Origin: Ruminococcaceae bacterium R-25
GTDB taxonomy: Bacteria > Bacillota > Clostridia > Saccharofermentanales > Saccharofermentanaceae
Length of the DNA stretch: 64,000 bases
Reading direction: 5' to 3'
Assembly (NCBI GenBank): GCA_003149065.1
Contig: QGFZ01000001.1
Coordinates: 1,364,001-1,428,000, forward strand
Position 1 is the first letter of the stretch, and every line of letters begins with the position of its first letter. The translations under genes and the position numbers were made by a program. Positions 57,920 through 64,000 of the stretch are shown piece by piece. The notes beneath the pieces were generated by a model that was given only the letters and a program-made list of their open reading frames with translations, did no database searches and had not been told where the DNA came from.

Positions 57920-59770
57920 ATGATTTGCTCCAATTGTGGAAAAGAGATCGAAGGCGGTAAGTTCTGTCCTTTCTGCGGAACTGCCGTAGCAGCACCCGAA
58001 GCTCCTGCAACAGAGACACCTGCTGAAGAAGCAAAAACTGAAGTTCCGGCCGAAGAGCCTGCCGCAGAAGCAGTTGCAGCAGAAACTCCTGCAGAGGAGA
58101 CTCCTGCCGAAGCACCTGCAGAGGAAGCAAAGGCTGAAGAAGCACCCGCTGCTGATGCTCCCGTAATCGAAGAAACACCGGCAGAAGAGCCTGCCGCAGA
58201 AGCTGCTCCTGCAGAGCCTTCTGTTTTAGAGCCCGTTGAAGCAATCTCGTCTGAAGTTACCGAAGTAGCTCCTATTGAGACTCCGGCAGTTCAGTCTCCC
58301 ATCGAGGCAGCACCTGCACCTGCTCCCGCACCTGCTGAAGCAGCACCTGCGCCTGCTCCCACTGAGGCTCCTGTTGCTGAGCCTGCAGTTGAAGTTGCTC
58401 CCGTTGCTGCACCTGTTGCCGCAAAGCCTAAGAAGTCAAAGAAGCCTTTGATCATAGTACTTAGCGTCATCGCTGCAGTGATCATTCTGGCCGGTGCCGG
58501 CGTCGGCGTCTTCTTCTACCTGCTCGTACAGAAGTACAACAAGGCAAGCGAAGCATTTGAGAACGAAAATTACGAGGAATCTTTGGAGCTCTTTACACAG
58601 CTTAAGACATTCAAGGATTCTGAATACTGGGCTCAGTGCTCACAGGTAGAGCTCGACTATCAGAAAGTCGACGGTCTCATCGAGAATGAAGATTTCGACG
58701 GTGCCATCACGATCCTTGCCGAAGTAGAAGATTTCTACGGCAACGATTCCAAGGGCAAAGAAGCAAAAGCTCTCAAGACAGAATGCGAAACTGTTAAGGA
58801 AGCTTTCGCACAAAAGGATCAGAAGAATTATTTCGAAGCTAAGGGCAAGTTCAATTCACTTACCAAGTTCAAGGAAAAGTATGCAGCTCAGGTTAATATC
58901 TGCGATGCACACCTTGCTGAAACAAACAAAGCATGGATGATCGTTATTGCAAATCTCTACGGTGTCCAGACAGGCGATCTCGAACTCCAGTTCATCAACA
59001 ATCCCAAGACTGATGACGACAAGTTTATCAGCTCGATCTATAACGACGGCACAACAGATTACGATAAGATCAAGAGCGTAGTAAAGCCTGCCGATGACGA
59101 GCAGAAAGCACTGCTGGAATCAGCTATCAAGGGTCTCAAGTACGATAACGCTTTCAAGCTTATGGAAGAGAACAAGTACGAAGAAGCACTTGCTATCTTC
59201 AAGGAACTCGGTGATTTCCTTGATGCAAGCACACAGGTCGGTGTAGCACAGGCAAAGATCGATGAATTGAACAAGAAGTACGAAGAAGCACAGAAGTATT
59301 TCGATAACGGCGAATTCTATAAGGCAAAGGCAGCATGGACTGAGATCTCCTTCTGGAAGGATTCTAAGGACAAGGCTTCCAAGTGCGTACAGACAATGCC
59401 CGAGAACGGTTCAATGAAGAAGGGCAGCGGCGGCATCACACTTACCATCAATGCACCTGCCAAGATCAACGCACTCTTGAGGGTCTATAATTCCAGCAAC
59501 GAAGTTGTTGGCCAGATATTCATCGCTGCAGGCAAGTCTTCTTCCATCAAGCTCAATGCCGGCACATATACCATCAAGGTCGCATATGGAACCGAATGGT
59601 ATGGCGAGACCGATCTCTTCGGTGCCAAGGGCGCTTATCTCCAGCTTAAGAACGGCACAAGCGAATCCTTCACATTCAAGAAGAATTACAAGTACACATT
59701 AAAGCTCCAGTCCGGTACATCCGGCAACGTCGGTTCATCAACAGTCGGCGGCGGCGCAGCAGGCATGTAA
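57920..59770 (+). CDS. zinc-ribbon membrane protein with TPR-like repeats
   Basis: A 616-residue protein. An N-terminal zinc ribbon (CSNCGKEIEGGKFCPFCG) is followed by a low-complexity Ala/Pro/Glu region of about 150 residues (repeated PAEE, EAPA), then one membrane helix (about 175-200, LIIVLSVIAAVIILAGAGVGVFFYLLV). The part beyond has helical repeats of the TPR type (YNKASEAFENENYEESLELFTQL; KYEEALAIFKELGDFLDAS; AQKYFDNGEFYKAKAAWTEI) and a beta-rich C-terminal domain of about 110 residues. The repeats should face outside and bind proteins or wall. I know of similar zinc-ribbon proteins in Firmicutes but no function for this one. Confidence 0.75.
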   Translation: MICSNCGKEIEGGKFCPFCGTAVAAPEAPATETPAEEAKTEVPAEEPAAEAVAAETPAEETPAEAPAEEAKAEEAPAADAPVIEETPAEEPAAEAAPAEPSVLEPVEAISSEVTEVAPIETPAVQSPIEAAPAPAPAPAEAAPAPAPTEAPVAEPAVEVAPVAAPVAAKPKKSKKPLIIVLSVIAAVIILAGAGVGVFFYLLVQKYNKASEAFENENYEESLELFTQLKTFKDSEYWAQCSQVELDYQKVDGLIENEDFDGAITILAEVEDFYGNDSKGKEAKALKTECETVKEAFAQKDQKNYFEAKGKFNSLTKFKEKYAAQVNICDAHLAETNKAWMIVIANLYGVQTGDLELQFINNPKTDDDKFISSIYNDGTTDYDKIKSVVKPADDEQKALLESAIKGLKYDNAFKLMEENKYEEALAIFKELGDFLDASTQVGVAQAKIDELNKKYEEAQKYFDNGEFYKAKAAWTEISFWKDSKDKASKCVQTMPENGSMKKGSGGITLTINAPAKINALLRVYNSSNEVVGQIFIAAGKSSSIKLNAGTYTIKVAYGTEWYGETDLFGAKGAYLQLKNGTSESFTFKKNYKYTLKLQSGTSGNVGSSTVGGGAAGM

Positions 59771-59795
59771 TCTTTTTGAACGGTCAATGTTTTTC

Positions 59796-59828
59796 AGAGG
59801 CTGTCCCAAAACCGGGGCAGCCTCTTTT
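59796..59828 (+). terminator. terminator after zinc-ribbon/TPR-like gene
   Basis: GAGGCTG-CCC pairs with GGG-CAGCCTC around a short loop and is followed by TTTTAG. Confidence 0.85.
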
Positions 59829-59902
59829 AGTTTTGGTGTTTAACATACGCACAGCATTCATTCTGTTATAATCGGCAGTATAACCTTTGAAGGAGATTCT
59901 TC

Positions 59903-61654
59903 ATGAACGGACCTGCTCCCATAGACGATTACAGACTGAGATTTGACGACTTTTCCAATGCTGACATTTTTGCGAAAAAGCACCGCCTCCCTGCCATGGG
60001 CTGGAACAGCTGGAATGCTTTCGGGAGCGGCAATACGGAAGAACTTACCAAGGCAATGGTCCTTAAGATAAAGGAATTGGAGCTCGATAAGCTCGGTTAC
60101 AAGTACGTCGTCTTAGATGACGGATGCTATCACCCGGAGCGCGTTAACGGCCACCTTCAGGCAGATAAAATCAAGTTCCCTTCAGGCTTTAAAGCAATGG
60201 CTGATTTTGTTCATGAGAACGGCCTTAAATTCGGCATGTATAACGACATCGGAACCAGGCTCTGTTCAGGCGCAGAAGTCGGCATCTATGGATATGAAAA
60301 GACCGACTGCGAAGACTACATCAAATGGGATATCGATTTCATAAAAGTCGATAACTGTTATTACATGTGGGACAATGCGACTTTCGCTGATCCCGAAAAT
60401 GCAAAATACTCATTTGCGCCGAATATCAGATCGATATATTTTGCAGGAAAGACTTATCCTGCTGCAGGTTATGCTGACATTACAGGAACATGCGCCTCTG
60501 TAAAAAGTGATTATGTAACTTCCATCGGCACATTTGATGGAACGGCTCCTGATCACAGCCCTGTAGGATCAAGGAGCAGCGAACTCGTATTTGAAGTTGA
60601 GATTGACGAGACAGGTGAATACGAACTCACAGTAACTTACGCTTCAGGAAAAAATGAAGGTGTCGGAAACTGGCTTCAGGTTGCAGTTAACGACGACGTT
60701 GTTTTCGATGAGATGCTTCCTGATACCGGATCACCAGATACATTTAAAGAGTCTGCTCCTATCAAGTTAAGATTCCCTACACCAGGTTTCAATAAGATCC
60801 GCATAATGAATCACAGGAGACAGGAAAATACTCTTCATTCTTATACCGAGATCAGGCGCGAACTTGAGAACGCCGGTGACCGCGATATCGTCTTTTCTAT
60901 CTGCGAATGGGGAAAGACACAGCCTCAGAACTGGGGACACAAGGTCGGCGATTCCTGGCGCATCTTAAATGACATTACTTTCCAGGTAGGTGCCGACGGC
61001 AATCACGGAACGGCAGCCTGGGAGTGCGACTACACTACATCGATCACTTCGCAGTACAACAAGGCAGTAATAATGGATGAGTTCTCAGGCCTCGGCATAG
61101 GCTGGAACGACCCTGATATGCTGGTTATCGGAATGGACGGCATCAATAACATTATGTGCCGCTCTCACATGGCTATGTGGTGCATGCTGAACTCTCCCCT
61201 CATGCTCGGCGTTGACTTAAGAAGAGTAAATAAAGGCGATGAGATCTATAACATCATTGCAAACAAAGACCTGATTGCTTTAGATCAGGATCCTCTCGGC
61301 GTGCAGGCAAAAAGAATATTTACGACATATGAGTGCTCCGAACCTGACAAGGATTATATCCGTGACAACAACAGGATCGATATCCTCGCCAAGCCGCTTT
61401 CTGACGGCGGCATCGCACTCGGTTTCTTTAACTTAAGTCAGGAGCAAAAAGAAGTCCCGTCGATCAGCGTTAATGAGATATTAGATAAGATCGGCAGGAA
61501 GACAGTAAATAAAGATCTTTTCGCAAACGCGGAAGAATATAAGATCAAAGACCTTTATACCGGCGAAGAAACGATCTCAAGAAGCAAGATTTTTGATGCC
61601 GGCTCTCTTGAAGGTTGTGATAGTAAAGTTATAAGGATCACGCCCGTTTCATGA
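59903..61654 (+). CDS. GH27-like alpha-galactosidase with CBM-like insert
   Basis: A 583-residue cytoplasmic glycosidase. The barrel starts MGWNSWNAFG (32-41) and continues YKYVVLDDGCY, LKFGMYNDIG and DFIKVDNC with nucleophile Asp150. After that a beta-rich stretch of about 125 residues (about 180-305: SRSSELVFEVEIDETGEYELTVTYASG, NWLQVAVNDDVVF, FNKIRIMN) interrupts the barrel like a carbohydrate-binding module. The barrel resumes with DIVFSICEWGKTQPQNW and the presumed acid/base Asp357 (SWRILNDI), then GLGIGWNDPDMLVIG. A C-terminal beta domain ends the chain. The start has GAAGGAG. GH27 enzymes remove alpha-galactosyl (or N-acetylgalactosaminyl, or beta-L-arabinopyranosyl) units; exact substrate unknown. 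Confidence 0.88.
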   Translation: MNGPAPIDDYRLRFDDFSNADIFAKKHRLPAMGWNSWNAFGSGNTEELTKAMVLKIKELELDKLGYKYVVLDDGCYHPERVNGHLQADKIKFPSGFKAMADFVHENGLKFGMYNDIGTRLCSGAEVGIYGYEKTDCEDYIKWDIDFIKVDNCYYMWDNATFADPENAKYSFAPNIRSIYFAGKTYPAAGYADITGTCASVKSDYVTSIGTFDGTAPDHSPVGSRSSELVFEVEIDETGEYELTVTYASGKNEGVGNWLQVAVNDDVVFDEMLPDTGSPDTFKESAPIKLRFPTPGFNKIRIMNHRRQENTLHSYTEIRRELENAGDRDIVFSICEWGKTQPQNWGHKVGDSWRILNDITFQVGADGNHGTAAWECDYTTSITSQYNKAVIMDEFSGLGIGWNDPDMLVIGMDGINNIMCRSHMAMWCMLNSPLMLGVDLRRVNKGDEIYNIIANKDLIALDQDPLGVQAKRIFTTYECSEPDKDYIRDNNRIDILAKPLSDGGIALGFFNLSQEQKEVPSISVNEILDKIGRKTVNKDLFANAEEYKIKDLYTGEETISRSKIFDAGSLEGCDSKVIRITPVS

Positions 61655-62094
61655 CTACTGATGAATTCATAAAACTGCTCTGTCAAAAGGCCGGAATGGA
61701 ATTTGAAGGCATCTACGGCAATGGCCGCAATAAAGGCTGGCTGGAAGCTGAGGACGAAGTTTTCAAAGACCGCCCGATAACCAGAAAGAACGTTGCCAGG
61801 ATCTGTCATATGTATCTTCTGAAAGTCACGAAGGTAAATGACCTGGACATCAGCAGAGCAAAAGAATTAAAAGATCTGTACGATTGCAGAGTGTGCGCAA
61901 ATCACGTGGCACAAGTCTATCTGCGCGGCATAATGGAAGCGAAGAATATCAGGCGCGATGGGGAGTTTTGGTGGTTCGATCTTAACGGCGAAGATGATGA
62001 ATCCAAGAACAGTGAGATCTTAGACCGTCTGTTACTTATCCATGTTGGCGATCATGTGCATCAGGATATGGGCAGCTCTGGCCAGTCCGCCTGA
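61651..62094 (+). CDS. small soluble protein, SLH-like pattern, unknown
   Basis: A 147-residue protein whose ATG overlaps the GH27 stop (ATGA), so it is translated with that enzyme. The middle (RKNVARICHMYLLKV... DLYDCRVCANHVAQVYLRGIMEAKNIRRDGEFWW) follows the spacing of an S-layer-homology-like repeat, but there is no signal peptide, and cysteine/histidine content is high. It may be a helper of the glycosidase. The last 63 bases overlap the 3' end of the convergent GDPD gene. I do not recognise a named family. Confidence 0.6.
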   Translation: MTTDEFIKLLCQKAGMEFEGIYGNGRNKGWLEAEDEVFKDRPITRKNVARICHMYLLKVTKVNDLDISRAKELKDLYDCRVCANHVAQVYLRGIMEAKNIRRDGEFWWFDLNGEDDESKNSEILDRLLLIHVGDHVHQDMGSSGQSA

Positions 62095-63918
62095 ATAATC
62101 CGCCTTATCCAAAGCATTATTGATCAGCATCGGATTGTCGGTTCCTATGACATCGACATCGCAGCTTACCAGGTACTGAACCGTATCATCGAGATCGACG
62201 GTCCAGCAGAATACCTTGATTCCCTTTTCGTGCATGGCTCGTACAAGTTCCGGAGTAACATAAGATTCTTCGATCGTTATGTTGTCTGTATATTCGATGT
62301 CATTGAGATCGCCTACAGCGATTACCATGCAGTAACCCTTTGTGATCGTCGGATCGATCTCCATTACGCGCTGAAGTCTTGAAGCATCCTGTGCGATTAT
62401 CATTACATTGTCGTGCATGCCCGTCTCATTGATAACGGCAATAACATTCTCTTCGAAGTTCTTGTCAGCAGCATGGCCTTTAAGTTCGACCTGAACATTC
62501 ATGTCGTTTTCTTTGGCAAGTTCCAACGCTTCCCTTAATGTGCAGATGTGGACATGCTCATATTCACCCGGCATCCAGGGACCGAGTTCGATCCTGGAGA
62601 GTTCTTCATATGTGATGTCATGGATGGCAAGGTTTCTTCCCGTTACTCTCTTGATCGTCGAATCGTGATTGCAGACTATTACTCCGTCTGATGTCTGATG
62701 GACATCAAGTTCGATCCACTTGAGATTCTCGCTCGCAGCGAGTTCAAATGCAGGCATCGTGTTTTCGGGCGCGTTGACATTATCTCCTCTGTGAGCACAG
62801 ACGAGCGGCCTGTCGACGCTCTCGAAAAGGTACGAATACCTGTAAGTCATTGCGCCGATGATTATGAGCGAGAGCACAGCAAGCGATACAACAAAAGCGA
62901 CTGTGCGTTTCAATGAATACTGCTTCAGCTGGTGGACTTCGTTTGATACAGTTTCTTTCTTTGTCTTGTCATCAAGGAACTTATAGAACAGGACCGTAAG
63001 GGCGGCATTGTTTATCGCAGGCGACAGGAAACTCTTAAGGATCTGTCTTAATGCATATGTATAAGTTCCGACCGCTTCCGATTTAGCGACGACATTTCCG
63101 GTTCTGCGCAGGAATGACATCAGCTCTTCACTGTTTACTACCAGGATCGAAGATACCGAATTGATCGCAAAATTGAGGATCAGCGTAAGGATGAACATGT
63201 TGAGCAACACTTCGATAACATGCCCTTTACAGAGCTTTCTTGATTTGGAGCAGCTCTTAAAGAAGGAATCCTTTTGCAGAACAAATCCGTTGACCGAGAA
63301 GATATAGACTGCAAGGAACAGGATCAATACCCAATATAAGACGATATAAAGGACGTTAAGCCACTTGGTATAGTCGATCGTCTGGTTAACGAATCCGGGC
63401 AGGATGATCTTAAAAGTCGAACCTGACAGAGGCAAAAGCTTTGTCAAAGGGAACAGGACAAGAATGAATATCATTATCGGCCAGTTTCGCGGATGAAGCG
63501 CCTTTTTGCATGCCCTGAAGCCTGCCATAAACATACATGTGAGATTTGTCTCGCACCCTGCCTGTGCGACAGAGAATGTATGAAGGAGTCCTGCTATCTC
63601 GAAAAGAGACATCAGCGTGACTATAACTGCAAAGATAAGCATCATCAGGATCGAAAGCGGATTAAAGAGCACCTGCTTTAAATTGACAGGAGCGATATAA
63701 GTCACTCCGCTGACGAGCATCATGGCCTTGACCAGAAGTTTTTTCAAGATCGATGTTGCAGATGCTGTGATTATCGTGCAGAAAAGGATAAAGAGCGCAG
63801 TCTCGACATAGTCCTGCGTAAACAAAAGCAGGACGCGCTTAAAAAAGTGTCCGAAGCCTTGAAAGTAATCAGCGACATGTCTTTTTAAGATCGCAAATAC
63901 CTTATCTATCTTTTCCAC
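62032..63918 (-). CDS. membrane glycerophosphodiester phosphodiesterase
   Basis: A 628-residue protein. The first 360 residues hold about eight membrane helices of the GPDPase_memb type (FGHFFKRVLLLFTQDYVETALFILF onward). The rest is a GDPD domain with the active-site motifs VCAHRGDNVNAPENTMPAFELAA (His/Arg and Glu), WIELDVHQTSDGVIVCNHDSTIKRVT and VQVELKG, hydrolysing glycerophosphodiesters to glycerol-3-phosphate and an alcohol; membrane-fused forms may act on lipids or teichoic acid. The start codon is GTG, with AAGGG upstream. The C-terminal 63 bases overlap the small convergent gene. Confidence 0.9.
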   Translation of the reverse strand: MEKIDKVFAILKRHVADYFQGFGHFFKRVLLLFTQDYVETALFILFCTIITASATSILKKLLVKAMMLVSGVTYIAPVNLKQVLFNPLSILMMLIFAVIVTLMSLFEIAGLLHTFSVAQAGCETNLTCMFMAGFRACKKALHPRNWPIMIFILVLFPLTKLLPLSGSTFKIILPGFVNQTIDYTKWLNVLYIVLYWVLILFLAVYIFSVNGFVLQKDSFFKSCSKSRKLCKGHVIEVLLNMFILTLILNFAINSVSSILVVNSEELMSFLRRTGNVVAKSEAVGTYTYALRQILKSFLSPAINNAALTVLFYKFLDDKTKKETVSNEVHQLKQYSLKRTVAFVVSLAVLSLIIIGAMTYRYSYLFESVDRPLVCAHRGDNVNAPENTMPAFELAASENLKWIELDVHQTSDGVIVCNHDSTIKRVTGRNLAIHDITYEELSRIELGPWMPGEYEHVHICTLREALELAKENDMNVQVELKGHAADKNFEENVIAVINETGMHDNVMIIAQDASRLQRVMEIDPTITKGYCMVIAVGDLNDIEYTDNITIEESYVTPELVRAMHEKGIKVFCWTVDLDDTVQYLVSCDVDVIGTDNPMLINNALDKADYSGGLARAAHILMHMIANMDK

Positions 63919-64000
63919 TCTTATCTGCCCTTTTCCCTTAATCTATAACAATGAATATACGCCTTTTCAGCAATAAATGAAATCTTTTGATATAATTTCA

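Noticed and set aside
63991-63996. TATAAT at the right edge as a promoter for a next gene
   Set aside because: No matching -35 box at 16-18 bases, and the downstream gene is outside the window.

Overview
The window looks like chromosomal DNA of a Gram-positive, fibre-degrading anaerobe of the Clostridia. I infer this from LplABC-type sugar importers without their own ATPase, BceRS/BceAB-type modules, many lipoboxes, CIRCE control of hsp20, AGGAGG ribosome binding sites, and GH9/GH3/GH27 glycosidases without dockerins. Rumen or gut Oscillospiraceae/Saccharofermentans-like is my best guess, but the sequence alone cannot fix a genus. I see no phage, IS element, CRISPR array or rRNA; one tRNA-Gln(CUG) is present. 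Layout: (1) 1-10.7 kb: surE fragment, nitroreductase, a lipoprotein GH9 cellulase with an N-terminal CBM4-like module, tRNA-Gln, uracil-DNA glycosylase, a small Smr protein, an RsuA-type pseudouridine synthase, an odd membrane protein with SpoIIAA/STAS-like and J-like parts, a domain-permuted GH3 beta-glucosidase and a secreted NlpC/P60-like protein. (2) 10.7-14 kb: one large polytopic DUF2339-like membrane protein. (3) 14-28 kb: a uronate locus with kdgK-kdgA, uxaC, an LplABC-type oligosaccharide importer, an SGNH acetylesterase, a DUF624 (YesL-like) protein, uxuA, uxuB and a GntR/FCD regulator. A shared palindrome close to ACTAGTATGCTAGT lies in four of its promoter regions, in one case over the -10 box, so the locus reads as one glucuronate regulon. 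(4) 28-32.7 kb: TetR operon, small membrane protein, a lipoprotein with two cystatin-like domains, CIRCE-controlled hsp20, then a 650-base gene-free stretch built of nested hairpins and tandem repeats, and a zinc-ribbon membrane protein. (5) 32.7-41.5 kb: a signalling island on the minus strand, with four FecR-like membrane-anchored paralogues (one with internal deletions, one with a 24-bp minisatellite) plus a fifth 5' relic, followed by a CHASE2-adenylate cyclase and a metallo-beta-lactamase-GAF-GGDEF fusion. It joins cAMP and c-di-GMP synthesis to surface proteins with Pro/Thr- or Gly-rich stalks and is the strongest candidate here for an undescribed system. (6) 41.6-53.3 kb: LCM-like methyltransferase, small membrane protein, BceAB-type ABC exporter, serine hydrolase and DUF6273 lipoproteins, two two-component systems (one BceRS-like), a GNAT protein and a GNAT-nitroreductase fusion. 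(7) 53.4-64 kb: NlpC/P60 lipoprotein, a second GH9 cellulase (GH9-CBM3c-CBM3), a zinc-ribbon/TPR-like membrane protein, a GH27 enzyme with a carbohydrate-binding-like insert in its barrel, a small unknown protein, and a membrane GDPD phosphodiesterase overlapping it tail to tail. How it fits together: surface-tethered cellulases and GH3/GH27 enzymes release sugars. The importer and esterase feed acetylated, probably uronate-bearing oligosaccharides inward. UxaC-UxuB-UxuA-KdgK-KdgA carry glucuronate to pyruvate and glyceraldehyde-3-phosphate. All family assignments are by reading motifs; no database search was run.
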